DNA of 59,388 bases from an uncultured Bacteroidota bacterium (GTDB lineage Bacteria > Bacteroidota > Bacteroidia > 2-12-FULL-35-15). Both the position numbers and the translations under genes were made by a program. Shown piece by piece: positions 1 through 8,413 of the stretch (positions are counted from its first letter, which is position 1; each line of letters opens with the position of its first letter). The notes beneath the pieces were generated by a model. The model was not told the origin of the DNA. It did not search any database and saw only the letters and a program-made list of their open reading frames with translations. The stretch lies in assembly GCA_903911435.1 (NCBI GenBank), contig CAIWDF010000202.1, positions 1 through 59,388 of the forward strand, given 5' to 3'.

Positions 1-386
1 ACCAACATTCCTTTGATAATAAGTCTTGTTACATTGAAAAATCCTCCAAGATTAACTCCTAATACCGAGTTCCACTCTTCATTACTCATCCACATCAATA
101 ATTGATCTTTTTTAATACCAGCATTGTTCACTAGTACTTCTATATATTTGTCAGTGTTTTTTTCAATCCAAACTCCTAAGGTTGCTTCTACTTCAGACTG
201 GTCACCAACATTAAATTTCATCAATTCTCCATCGCTTCCTTTTTCACGAACCAAAGCAAGTGTTTTCTCTGCTTCTTGAACGTTTGATGTATAGTTAATT
301 ATTATAAAATGCCCCATTTCGGCAAGTTTGACACATATGGCGCGCCCGATACCTCTTGAACCTCCTGTTACTAATGCATATTTCAT
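1..386 (-). CDS. FabG-type 3-oxoacyl-ACP reductase (SDR family), 3' end outside window
   Basis: This is the N-terminal part (about 128 codons) of a short-chain dehydrogenase/reductase; the rest lies beyond base 1. Translating from the ATG at 386-384 gives MKYALVTGGSRGIGRAI, the TGxxxGxG cofactor motif, and NNAG at about residues 87-90, then the EW..V..VNLGG..N helix typical of FabG. The catalytic Ser and Tyr are not in the window. FabG-type enzymes reduce 3-oxoacyl-ACP with NADPH in the cytosol. The gene starts 22 bases after the ammonia-lyase stop, so the two probably share a transcript. In Bacteroidota flexirubin and aryl-polyene loci a FabG commonly sits next to this lyase, so a polyene-pathway ketoreductase is more likely than the housekeeping fatty-acid FabG. 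That assignment is inferred from context. Confidence 0.85.
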   Translation of the reverse strand, partial: MKYALVTGGSRGIGRAICVKLAEMGHFIIINYTSNVQEAEKTLALVREKGSDGELMKFNVGDQSEVEATLGVWIEKNTDKYIEVLVNNAGIKKDQLLMWMSNEEWNSVLGVNLGGFFNVTRLIIKGML

Positions 387-408
387 TTGAAATTTATTTT
401 TTGAATAA

Positions 409-1956
409 TTAATTGGTTAATATTTCCGGGCTATTTTTTTGAAGAAATAGTTTTATCTTTTCCAAGTCTTTGTAAAGTATACTATCTGTTTCAAATCGTG
501 CTTTGATGTCTCGAATTTGATGATAAATCTTTTGTGATTGAGAAGAAAGTTTAGTGTCAAAGCTCAATGCGTCTATCGCTTGAACAATACTTAATAATTC
601 GATTGCCATGACCTGATATGTGTTCTCAATTACCTTGCTTGTGATAAGTGCCGCATTGGTACCCATAGATACAATATCTTGATTATCGTTATTGTTTGGA
701 ATACTGTGAATATACATTGGATTTGAAAGCATTTGATTTTCGGCAGTAGTAGAAGTGGCCGTAAACTGAGCTGCTTGCATTCCAAGATTAAGACCTAGCT
801 TTCCAAGGTTGACAAATGGTGGTAATTTACCATTCAATTTGTCGTTCATCAAAAAATTCAGTTGACGCTCGGCAAGCATTGATAGCTTTGTAACAGCAAT
901 TTTGAGTTTATCCATTTCAAGGGCAACGTAGTCGCCATGAAAATTGCCTCCATGAAAAACATTGTTGTTTTCCTTATCTATAATCGGGTTGTCGTTCACG
1001 CTATTTACTTCATTTTGAATGACCGATTGAGTATAGTTTACTGTATCCCATATTGGGCCTAATATTTGAGGCACGCAACGAATTGAATAATATTCTTGAA
1101 CTTTGTCTTTGAAGACATCTACATCAGTGGTTTCTTTGCTGTATAAATGTTCCTCACGCTTACGAACTAGCTTGCTATCTCTCATTAAAGTATCCATAGT
1201 ATTAGCAATGGTTCGTTGCCCGCGGTGAGGTTTTACTTTATTAAGTTCTGTTGAAAAATGATCACTGTAAGATTCTACCAATTCAATAATCATCATGGAG
1301 GCAGAAATACTCCAATTGACAAGTTGGGTGGCATGCGAAACATTGACCATTGAAATTCCTGTCATAATACTTGTACCATTTATCAAGGCCAAACCTTCAC
1401 GCAAATGAATAGTGATTGGTTTTAATCCTAGTTCATTATATACATCTGCTGTTGGGCGAAGCTGCCCGTTATAGGTAACTTCTCCTTCGCCTATTAAATT
1501 CAGTGCTAGATGAGCCAGTTGAACCAAATCGCCACTTGCTCCTACACCACCATGTTCAAATATTTGTGGTGAAACATTATTATTGATTAAATCTTTAAGA
1601 AGAATTACAACTTCGGGATGGATACCCGAAAACCCTTGCATAAGTGAGCTGAGACGGCAAATCATTGCTGATTTGACTTCGACATTTGATAATAGTTTAC
1701 CAGCTCCAGTGCAATGACTTCGAATTAGGTTGTACTGCAAGTCGAGCTGATTGTTGTTACTGATTTTGTATTGAGCCATTGGGCCGAAACCAGTATTGAT
1801 TCCATAAATCAATTTATCTTTAGAGAAATCTTTCAAAAACTCATGACTTTGTCTTACTTTTTCAAGTGCTTTTTGATCGAGATCGATTAGTTCTCCATTG
1901 TAGAGAATGTTGTTAAAGTCCTGTAGAGTAAGCTCATTAGCTCCTATATATACCAT
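409..1956 (-). CDS. Aromatic amino acid ammonia-lyase, probable tyrosine ammonia-lyase of flexirubin type
   Basis: A 515-residue member of the HAL/PAL/TAL family, which removes ammonia from an aromatic amino acid by means of an MIO cofactor formed from Ala-Ser-Gly. ASG is at residues 140-142 within GGVGASGDLVQLAHLAL. The catalytic loop YGINTGFG is at 51-58, and QDIVSMG lies near the C-terminus. The selectivity positions read Ser-His (LIRSHCTG, residues 78-85), which in classical enzymes marks histidine as substrate. From memory, the characterised tyrosine ammonia-lyase of Flavobacterium johnsoniae has the same LIRSH context and is very similar along its length. With the adjacent FabG, I favour production of 4-coumarate as the starter of an aryl polyene. 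Histidine ammonia-lyase activity is the alternative. A promoter is visible at 2018-2048. Confidence 0.85.
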   Translation of the reverse strand: MVYIGANELTLQDFNNILYNGELIDLDQKALEKVRQSHEFLKDFSKDKLIYGINTGFGPMAQYKISNNNQLDLQYNLIRSHCTGAGKLLSNVEVKSAMICRLSSLMQGFSGIHPEVVILLKDLINNNVSPQIFEHGGVGASGDLVQLAHLALNLIGEGEVTYNGQLRPTADVYNELGLKPITIHLREGLALINGTSIMTGISMVNVSHATQLVNWSISASMMIIELVESYSDHFSTELNKVKPHRGQRTIANTMDTLMRDSKLVRKREEHLYSKETTDVDVFKDKVQEYYSIRCVPQILGPIWDTVNYTQSVIQNEVNSVNDNPIIDKENNNVFHGGNFHGDYVALEMDKLKIAVTKLSMLAERQLNFLMNDKLNGKLPPFVNLGKLGLNLGMQAAQFTATSTTAENQMLSNPMYIHSIPNNNDNQDIVSMGTNAALITSKVIENTYQVMAIELLSIVQAIDALSFDTKLSSQSQKIYHQIRDIKARFETDSILYKDLEKIKLFLQKNSPEILTN

Positions 1957-2017
1957 TTTATACTTATACTAATTCAAAAAAACTGATTAACTTGTTGTTT
2001 GTTTTCGAAAAGGGATG

Positions 2018-2048
2018 CAAAATTAAACCTTTATTCTTTACCACCAAA
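2018..2048 (-). promoter_or_regulatory. Promoter of the ammonia-lyase/fabG unit
   Basis: Read on the minus strand, TTTG (2048-2045), a 19-base spacer and TAATTTTG (2025-2018) match the Bacteroidota -33/-7 promoter pattern. The box lies about 60 bases upstream of the lyase start codon. Confidence 0.65.
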
Positions 2049-2077
2049 TTTAAGTTGTTTTTGTTTCTCCATTCAGG

Positions 2078-2093
2078 TATGACCAAAATCATA
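2078..2093. promoter_or_regulatory. Dyad TATGAC-N4-ATCATA between divergent lyase and desaturase genes
   Basis: TATGACCAAAATCATA is a near-perfect dyad (TATGA-N6-TCATA) lying between the two divergent promoters. It is built like the fdhD dyad at 45266-45281 (TATGAC-N4-GTCATA). The spacing suits a dimeric regulator of Crp/Fnr type, but the protein that binds it is unknown. Confidence 0.4.
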
Positions 2094-2135
2094 TTTCACA
2101 TCTCCTCGGTTTTCCAATTATTCCATTGCATTCAC

Positions 2136-2143
2136 TAATTTTG
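2136..2143 (+). promoter_or_regulatory. -7 box of the CrtI-like gene
   Basis: TAATTTTG matches the Bacteroidota TAnnTTTG box exactly and lies 66 bases before the start codon at 2210. No good -33 element is visible. Confidence 0.5.
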
Positions 2144-2209
2144 CCACCCAATATTAAACTTAATTATTAGATAATTGTTTACAAATATTAGATTAATTTT
2201 CCCAACAAA

Positions 2210-3682
2210 ATGATAAAAGAATTGAACAAATCGTGTGCTGTGGTGGGTTCGGGAGTGGCAGGCTTAGGTGCTGCCATACGAATGAGAAACAAAGGTTACA
2301 AAGTTACTATTTTTGAGAGTAATGGTTTTGCGGGTGGAAAAATCTCCTCGGAAACAAAAAATGGTTACCGATTCGATTATGGCCCTTCTGTTTTTACCTT
2401 GCCAATGATTGTGGACGAACTTTTTACACTTTCGGGGAAAGACCCAAGAGCTTATTTGAATTATGAACATATTAATCCTGTGTTTCGATATTTTTTTGAG
2501 GATGGTACGGTGTTCGACTCTCAACATGGACGAAAAGCTTATGCGAAATATATGGCTGAACGCACGATTGACTCGGAAGAAGCTATTTTGAAGTATCTGG
2601 AAAAAACAGAAATGGTGTATAACTTAACTGGCGAATTGTTTTTGATGAATTCGCTGCACAAGGCCAAGAATTATTTTACAAAGGCTGTGGCAAAAGGGTT
2701 GATTAATTTTGGAAAAATTGGAGCTTTTGACACGATGAACTCGGCTAACGAAAAAGCATTTAAGGATAAAAAAATGATTCAGCTTTTTAATAGGTATGCT
2801 ACTTATAATGGTTCGAGCCCTTATGTGGCACCTGCTACTCTGAATGTGATTCCTTATGTAGAGATTGATTTGGGGGCATATTATCCTGAAGGAGGTATGC
2901 ATAGCATTACTAAAAGTTTGGTGAAACTTGCTGAAGAAATTGGTGTTGATATTAAGCTATCAACACCTGTGAAGGAAATACTAGTGGATAAAAAGAAGGC
3001 AACAGGCATACGTTCGAAGCTTGGCCACCAATTGTATGATGTCATCATCAGTAATGCTGATGTTTACAATACTTATGAGAAGCTGATGCCTAAGGTGAAA
3101 AAGCCGAAGAAAACACTAAGTCAACCAAAATCTTCATCTGGTATTATTTTTTATTGGGGCATCAAAAAAGAATTCAAAGAGATGGATCTTCATAATATAT
3201 TTTTTGGAGACAATTATCCTGAAGAATTTGACACGATTATAAACAAACTTACGGTTTACAAAGACCCAACTGTCTATGTAAACGTGACTTCGAAGCTTAC
3301 TAAAACAGATGCTCCAGACGGTTGTGAGAATTGGTTTACTTTTGTGAATGTACCTTATAACAATGGTCAGGATTGGGATAAACTAGTGAATAATACACGT
3401 GAATACGTGATTACGAAGTTAAGTAGGATGCTAAAAACTGACATTCGACAATTGATAGAATGTGAGATGGTGATGGACCCAAGGACAATTGAAGAAAGAA
3501 CTTCATCGGCTTTCGGAGCTATTTACGGAAATGCATCGAATAGCATGTTTGCTGCTTTTCTGAGACATCCGAATTTTTCATCGGATATAAAAAATCTATA
3601 TTTCTGTGGTGGAAGTGTGCATCCTGGACCAGGAATTCCTCTTTGTTTACTTTCGGCTAAAATTGCAACTGACTTGATTTAG
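2210..3682 (+). CDS. CrtI/phytoene desaturase-type FAD-dependent oxidoreductase
   Basis: A 490-residue protein of normal length for the carotenoid desaturase family (CrtI, CrtD, CrtN and relatives). The N-terminal dinucleotide fold GSGVAGLGAAIRMR (about residues 13-26) is followed by an acidic residue ending strand 2 (TIFES) and by the family motif GGK...YRFDYGPS. The C-terminal FAD motif GGSVHPGPGIPL is intact. Family members desaturate or otherwise oxidise polyene chains at the membrane. It is divergent from the ammonia-lyase/fabG unit, so it may belong to the same pigment programme. No crtB or crtY lies in the window. The exact reaction, such as phytoene desaturation or 3,4-desaturation of a hydroxylated carotenoid, cannot be read from sequence alone. 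Confidence 0.85.
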   Translation: MIKELNKSCAVVGSGVAGLGAAIRMRNKGYKVTIFESNGFAGGKISSETKNGYRFDYGPSVFTLPMIVDELFTLSGKDPRAYLNYEHINPVFRYFFEDGTVFDSQHGRKAYAKYMAERTIDSEEAILKYLEKTEMVYNLTGELFLMNSLHKAKNYFTKAVAKGLINFGKIGAFDTMNSANEKAFKDKKMIQLFNRYATYNGSSPYVAPATLNVIPYVEIDLGAYYPEGGMHSITKSLVKLAEEIGVDIKLSTPVKEILVDKKKATGIRSKLGHQLYDVIISNADVYNTYEKLMPKVKKPKKTLSQPKSSSGIIFYWGIKKEFKEMDLHNIFFGDNYPEEFDTIINKLTVYKDPTVYVNVTSKLTKTDAPDGCENWFTFVNVPYNNGQDWDKLVNNTREYVITKLSRMLKTDIRQLIECEMVMDPRTIEERTSSAFGAIYGNASNSMFAAFLRHPNFSSDIKNLYFCGGSVHPGPGIPLCLLSAKIATDLI

Positions 3683-4003
3683 TTCTTGTTACTTTCGGGA
3701 AAAGTGTCTTTTTGCTCTGGAAAGGTATCTTTTAGGTTAAATAGGATTTTTGGAAATAAAAGTGTTGATAGATTTGTGTTGGAAGTTAAAAACGAGTTTG
3801 TTTGAGGCTTTTGGGGAATAGTGAGCAAGGAGATGAATGGGTATTGATTACATTCGAAAATACGTTTAGCCAAGTATTTGAGTTTTAAGACATACGATTG
3901 CGTTGTTTTAACGAAAATACGGAGTATGTACTCAATATAATGTTGAAATTTGGCATTACTATTAGCCAACAAAAGAAGAGTTTAAAACTAATAGTGGGAG
4001 AAC
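3683..4003. other. Gene-free spacer with a short 21-bp duplication
   Basis: I see no convincing gene here. Bases 3699-3719 and 3720-3740 are two adjacent, diverged 21-base units (gaaaRgtRtctttt at the same place in each), the same period as the larger arrays elsewhere in the window. The open frame on the minus strand has no recognisable content apart from the 7-residue echo KDTFPEQ/KDTFPES of this duplication. Confidence 0.5.
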
Positions 4004-4402
4004 ATGCTAACATTAGAACAAAGAAGAAATTTGAGCATACCTGCTACCCCAAATTTACCCATGGTTGATTTTGATAGAGAGGCAAATGTATTGATTATAA
4101 AAGGCCGCTCGTTTCCAGAAAACGCTACGATATTTTATTATCGTTTGTTCGAATGGGTAGATTATTATCTTTTGACTAAACCTGTTCACACTACTCTCAA
4201 TTTATCGTTTCAGTATTTACATACCGGCTCGGGAGTGCAAGTATATAACCTTATAAAACGCTTGCTAGAATCGGAACAAACAGGAAATACGGTTATAATA
4301 AATTGGTTTTATGAGGAAGACGATGAAGATTTGAGACAAGTTGGAATAGACTTTTCATCGGTATTGCGAAAACCTTTCAATTATAATATTTGCGAATTTT
4401 AA
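4004..4402 (+). CDS. SiaC-family (DUF1987) regulatory phosphoprotein
   Basis: A 132-residue soluble protein matching DUF1987/SiaC. It shows the early strand VDFDREANVLIIKG, the conserved SFPENATIFYYRLFEWV segment, the LNLSFQYLHTGSGVQVY segment that in SiaC proteins carries the phosphorylatable Ser/Thr (here Thr74 or the Ser two residues on), and an acidic C-terminal half with YEEDDED. In Pseudomonas aeruginosa SiaC is controlled by the SiaA phosphatase and SiaB kinase and acts on a diguanylate cyclase. No SiaA- or SiaB-like gene is adjacent, so the partner is unknown. The start ATG has GTGGGAG just upstream. Confidence 0.8.
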   Translation: MLTLEQRRNLSIPATPNLPMVDFDREANVLIIKGRSFPENATIFYYRLFEWVDYYLLTKPVHTTLNLSFQYLHTGSGVQVYNLIKRLLESEQTGNTVIINWFYEEDDEDLRQVGIDFSSVLRKPFNYNICEF

Positions 4403-4480
4403 TTTCAAATAATTATCGAAAGATGTGAAATTATGAAAGTAAAAAAGTAATTTGAATTCAAAAAAAAACATAACCTTCAC

Positions 4481-4518
4481 TATATTTGTAAATGGTAAAA
4501 TCCATTAGTTTATATTTG
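4481..4518 (+). promoter_or_regulatory. Tandem TATATTTG boxes upstream of accC
   Basis: Two identical TATATTTG boxes lie at 4481-4488 and 4511-4518. The TTTG of the first could serve as -33 element for the second (spacer 22). They lie 40-77 bases before the biotin carboxylase start and suggest one or two promoters. Confidence 0.45.
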
Positions 4519-4557
4519 TCGCTTTAAAAATGTTGACGAATACTGTAACTTAGTGAT

Positions 4558-6042
4558 ATGAAAAAAATATTAGTAGCCAATAGAGGAGAAATAGCCCAGC
4601 GAGTGATGCGCTCGTGCAGAGAGATGGGAATAAAAACGGTGGCCGTTTATTCAGAGGCGGATAGAAATGCTCCGTTTGTAAAATATGCTGACGAGGCTGT
4701 ATGTATAGGTCCTCCCCCATCGAACCAATCGTATTTATTGGGTGATAAAATTATAGAAGTGTGTAAGCAACTCGATGTTGATGGAATTCATCCAGGATAT
4801 GGTTTTTTATCGGAGAATGCTGACTTTGCTGAAGCTGTGAAAAAAGCAGGAATAACATTTATTGGTCCTTCGGCAGAAGCGATGAATATAATGGGCGATA
4901 AGTTATCGGCTAAGGCCGCTGCTAAAAAATATAAAATCCCAATGGTTCCAGGCTCAGAAGGAGCCATATCGAGTGTTAAGGAAGGAAAGGAAATCGCATT
5001 GGCCACTGGATTTCCGATACTGATAAAAGCTAGCGCAGGTGGAGGTGGAAAAGGAATGCGTATAGTTGAAAATAGCGAAGAATTTGAAGAACAAATGAAG
5101 TTGGCTGTGAGCGAAGCTACTTCAGCTTTCGGGAATGGTTCGGTTTTCATTGAACGATATGTGGCTGGTCCTAGACATATTGAGATTCAAATATTGGGTG
5201 ACACGCATGGTAATATCGTTTATCTTTTCGAGCGCGAATGTTCTATTCAGAGGAGACACCAAAAAGTGATTGAAGAAGCACCTTCTTCGGTTTTAACTCC
5301 AGAAATAAGAAAAGCAATGGGTGAATGTGCTGTGAATGTAGGAAAAGCTTGTGATTATGTAGGCGCTGGTACAGTGGAATTTTTGTTGGATGAGAATAAA
5401 AAATTTTATTTCCTAGAAATGAATACTCGATTGCAAGTTGAACACCCCGTAACAGAAATGATAACAGGAATTGATTTGGTGAAAGAGCAAATAAAAGTTG
5501 CACGAGGTGAAAAATTATCGTTTAAGCAAGAAGATTTGAAGATTCATGGTCATAGTATAGAAGTGCGTGTGTATGCTGAGGACCCAACTAATAATTTTTT
5601 ACCTGATATAGGGAAACTATTAACCTACAAACGTCCGCAAGGTTTGGGGGTGCGCGTGGATGATGGATTTGAGGAAGGTATGGACATCCCTATTTATTAT
5701 GATCCAATGATTTCGAAACTCATTTCGTTTGGTAAAGATCGTGAAGAAGCCATAAATAGGATGATACGTGCTATAGATGATTATAAAATAATAGGTGTGG
5801 AAACTACTTTGCCTTTCTGTAAGTTTGTGTTGAAGCATGAATCATTTACTTCTGGAAATTTTGACACCCATTTTATTAATCATTATTACAAACCAGAAAT
5901 GCTTGATGTGGGGGACGAAGATGAAGCAACGATAGCTGCTCTTGTGGGAGCGAAATTGATTTCGGAAAGTAAGAGTGCATCATTGTTAGCAGTAAAAAAC
6001 AATGAAGGAGAAGTGTTGAAATGGAAAACAAACCGACTTTAA
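4558..6042 (+). CDS. accC: Biotin carboxylase subunit of an acyl-CoA carboxylase
   Basis: A 494-residue ATP-grasp enzyme that carboxylates the biotin of a carrier protein using ATP and bicarbonate, the first half-reaction of acetyl- or propionyl-CoA carboxylase. The N-terminal MKKILVANRGEIAQRV, HPGYGFLSENADF (residues 78-90), the glycine-rich ATP loop KASAGGGGKGMRIV (157-170) and the catalytic EMNTRLQVEHPVTE segment are all intact. It is somewhat longer at the C-terminus than the 450-residue E. coli AccC. No biotin carrier or carboxyltransferase gene is adjacent, so whether it serves acetyl-CoA, propionyl-CoA or another acyl-CoA is open. Confidence 0.92.
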   Translation: MKKILVANRGEIAQRVMRSCREMGIKTVAVYSEADRNAPFVKYADEAVCIGPPPSNQSYLLGDKIIEVCKQLDVDGIHPGYGFLSENADFAEAVKKAGITFIGPSAEAMNIMGDKLSAKAAAKKYKIPMVPGSEGAISSVKEGKEIALATGFPILIKASAGGGGKGMRIVENSEEFEEQMKLAVSEATSAFGNGSVFIERYVAGPRHIEIQILGDTHGNIVYLFERECSIQRRHQKVIEEAPSSVLTPEIRKAMGECAVNVGKACDYVGAGTVEFLLDENKKFYFLEMNTRLQVEHPVTEMITGIDLVKEQIKVARGEKLSFKQEDLKIHGHSIEVRVYAEDPTNNFLPDIGKLLTYKRPQGLGVRVDDGFEEGMDIPIYYDPMISKLISFGKDREEAINRMIRAIDDYKIIGVETTLPFCKFVLKHESFTSGNFDTHFINHYYKPEMLDVGDEDEATIAALVGAKLISESKSASLLAVKNNEGEVLKWKTNRL

Positions 6043-6216
6043 TTGATGCATCAATTTATTACATTCGCTTTATTTAGAATAAACTTAAATTTTGAATAAG
6101 TATGTTGGTGGCTAAGTAATTGCTCTTCGTCAATAATATTTGTTGGCGCTTTAAATTATTTATACTTTCGGCAATCTCTAATATAAAACTTATTTCTAAC
6201 ATTTAAACAAAATCAG

Positions 6217-7857
6217 ATGAAAAAACTATTACTATCATTAGTTGTGTTAATTTCTGCAGTGTTTCACAACACAGTTGTCGCACAATTAAGTCAAGGAGGA
6301 ACTCCATTTAGTTTCAAGGTAAGTTCGAAACACTTGCAGGAAGTTAGCTACAAATTAATGCCGAGTTTCGATATGGAAGCATTACGGGCAGAGGACGCTG
6401 TAAACGACCAAAGCAAAGGCCCTTACCGCTTTGGTTACAATCATTATGTATCACTTAATCTTGACAATTCAGGTACATGGACAACGATGCCGAATGGTGA
6501 TAGACTTTGGCGACTTGGAGTAAAATCAACAGGAGCATTGACGATTAATTTGGCTTTTGACGATTGCTTTATACCAAAAGGAGCATCGATGTTTGTTTAT
6601 AATTCAACGAAAGACTTCGTGATAGGAGCTTTCACCGAACTAAATAATCAAAAGGATAACGCGTTTGCTACCGATTTGATAGGTGGAGATGCTGTAGTGA
6701 TAGAGTACTATGAGCCAGCTGCTGTTTCTCATCAAGGAAGAATCAGTTTATTTCGTGTAACTCATGGATATAGAGGAGTTGAAGATTATGCTGTTAAATC
6801 TTTTGGCAATTCAGGAAGCTGTCAGAAAAATGTAAATTGTCCTTTTGGTGCTAATTGGCAAGTGGAAAAAAGAGGAGTGGTTTGTTTAGTTGTTGGAGGA
6901 AGTGAATTTTGTTCGGGTTCATTGGTAAACGATGTACCACAAGATGGTAAGCCTTATGTCCTAACAGCGAACCATTGCTCTACAAGTAATGATTGGGCTC
7001 AATGGGTTTTTCGTTTTAATTGGGAAGCACCAGGATGTTCAAATCCATCTAGCTCACCTTCGTCTCAATCCTTAACAGGATCGACACTATGTGCACGAAA
7101 TAGCCCAAGCGATTTTTGTTTGGTTCAAATCACAGGAGGTTTGTCAGGAGGAACTGTTCCTGCTAATTATGGTGTATATTTCAACGGATGGTCTAATATT
7201 GACACTCCTGCTGACTCTGCATGGGGAATTCATCATCCAAGTGGTGATGTTAAAAAAATATCAGGAGCGGCAAATGCTTGTATAAATGGAACTTGGTCAG
7301 GAACACCAGCGAATAGCCATTGGCAAGTAGGACAGTGGACAACCGCTTGTACTGAGGGCGGTTCTTCTGGTTCTCCATTATTTGATCAAAACCATCGAAT
7401 AGTAGGTCAGTTGCATGGAGGTCCTTCTTATTGTGGAGCTCCTACTTCTAGCATGAATGATGTTTACGGGAAATTCTCCTTGTCATGGCTTGGTGGAGGT
7501 ACTAACGCAACTCAACTAAAACACTGGCTAGATCCAAATAGTACAGGAGTAACCACACTTAATGGATGGGGGCCAACGGTAGGCGTTGCTGAGAGTAATT
7601 CAACAAATACTTCTATCACTATTTATCCTAATCCAAGTAATGGAGAATTTAATATTGAAATTAAACAAAATGGCATGCAAAATGTTTTGGTAAAGGTATT
7701 AAATGTAGTTGGTCAAACCATACTTCTGAAGGCACTTTCAAATGCTAATTCTGGGGTATTTTCGATTGATTTAACGAATGAACCAAAAGGAATCTATTTT
7801 GCAGAAATTACAACAAGTACTGAAAAAACTGTTACGAAAATAACGATAGTAAAATAA
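6217..7857 (+). CDS. Secreted trypsin-like serine protease with type IX sorting domain
   Basis: A 546-residue exported protease. A signal peptide covers about residues 1-22 (ending VVAQ). A pro-region follows, then a chymotrypsin-fold domain resembling lysyl endopeptidase. The triad is visible as His253 in TANHC, Asp299 in PSDFCLVQI and Ser384 in GGSSGSPLF, and several paired Cys residues suggest disulfides. The last 75 or so residues, from ITIYPNPSNGEF to the end, are a type A C-terminal sorting domain, so the protein should cross the outer membrane through the type IX system and lose this tail. Substrate specificity (Lys or other) is not decided by what I can see. A strong terminator follows at 7861-7905. 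Confidence 0.9.
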   Translation: MKKLLLSLVVLISAVFHNTVVAQLSQGGTPFSFKVSSKHLQEVSYKLMPSFDMEALRAEDAVNDQSKGPYRFGYNHYVSLNLDNSGTWTTMPNGDRLWRLGVKSTGALTINLAFDDCFIPKGASMFVYNSTKDFVIGAFTELNNQKDNAFATDLIGGDAVVIEYYEPAAVSHQGRISLFRVTHGYRGVEDYAVKSFGNSGSCQKNVNCPFGANWQVEKRGVVCLVVGGSEFCSGSLVNDVPQDGKPYVLTANHCSTSNDWAQWVFRFNWEAPGCSNPSSSPSSQSLTGSTLCARNSPSDFCLVQITGGLSGGTVPANYGVYFNGWSNIDTPADSAWGIHHPSGDVKKISGAANACINGTWSGTPANSHWQVGQWTTACTEGGSSGSPLFDQNHRIVGQLHGGPSYCGAPTSSMNDVYGKFSLSWLGGGTNATQLKHWLDPNSTGVTTLNGWGPTVGVAESNSTNTSITIYPNPSNGEFNIEIKQNGMQNVLVKVLNVVGQTILLKALSNANSGVFSIDLTNEPKGIYFAEITTSTEKTVTKITIVK

Positions 7858-7860
7858 TGT

Positions 7861-7905
7861 TTTTGTAAACAAATCCCCATATTTTTCGGGGATTTGTTTA
7901 CAAAA
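7861..7905. terminator. Strong hairpin terminator after the secreted protease
   Basis: Perfect 18-base arms (7861-7878 and 7888-7905, starting TTTTGTAAAC and ending GTTTACAAAA) enclose a 9-base loop. The stem top is CCCC/GGGG and the flanks are T- and A-rich, so it can work in either direction. Confidence 0.85.
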
Positions 7906-7934
7906 AAGAAAAGCTTGAATAAAAATTATTGAGA

Positions 7935-8381
7935 ATGGCGATTGATAAAGATGATGTTGTGGATAATATACAACTTCCTAATATGAGCATAGAGCTTGAC
8001 AAACAGGGGATAGTTTATATTACATATGTGGAAGGTAGTATTATCGACATAGAAGAAAAGAAAGAAGAACGGGATGCTGTGATAAAAATAACAAAAGGAG
8101 TAAAACATCCAATTCTTTTTTTGTTTGAAAGCATGGTAACCATCACAAGAGCAGCTAAGGAGTATAGTGTCAAAGCGGAAGCGGAAACTCCTTATTTAGC
8201 AGTTGCTCTTTTAGCTGAAAATTTCGCACATGTTATCTCCGCGAATTTTTATTTAAGATTTTATAGTCCAAATGTACCAACTAAAGTTTTTAAAACTGAA
8301 GTTCAAGCAACCGATTGGTTATTATCAGAAGTTGCGAAATTCAAATCGAATAGCACAAACCTTTATATTTTACCACTCTAA
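7935..8381 (+). CDS. STAS/SEC14-like (DUF7793) protein
   Basis: A small soluble protein of 148 residues from the ATG at 7935; an in-frame TTG six bases earlier is less likely. It fits the Bacteroidota family annotated as STAS/SEC14-like or DUF7793: an N-terminal strand pair (IELDKQGIVYITYVEG), the HPILFLFESMVTITRAAKEYSVK core and a C-terminal FYSPNVPTKVFKTEVQATDWL segment. Family members are often described as regulators of unknown mechanism. It lies 32 bases before recQ and may be cotranscribed with it. There is no signal peptide or membrane segment. The family assignment is from memory of the pattern. Confidence 0.65.
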   Translation: MAIDKDDVVDNIQLPNMSIELDKQGIVYITYVEGSIIDIEEKKEERDAVIKITKGVKHPILFLFESMVTITRAAKEYSVKAEAETPYLAVALLAENFAHVISANFYLRFYSPNVPTKVFKTEVQATDWLLSEVAKFKSNSTNLYILPL

Positions 8382-8413
8382 ATAACATTTCGTAACTTCG
8401 TGAACTATTTGTT

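Noticed and set aside
409-1956. Histidine ammonia-lyase (hutH)
   Set aside because: The Ser-His selectivity pair suggested it, but overall similarity to a Bacteroidota tyrosine lyase, the adjacent fabG and the absence of hut genes argue against it. It is kept as an alternative.
3679-3972. 97-residue open frame on the minus strand
   Set aside because: It has no recognisable domain, runs antisense into a spacer and includes a 21-base duplication. I treat it as non-coding.
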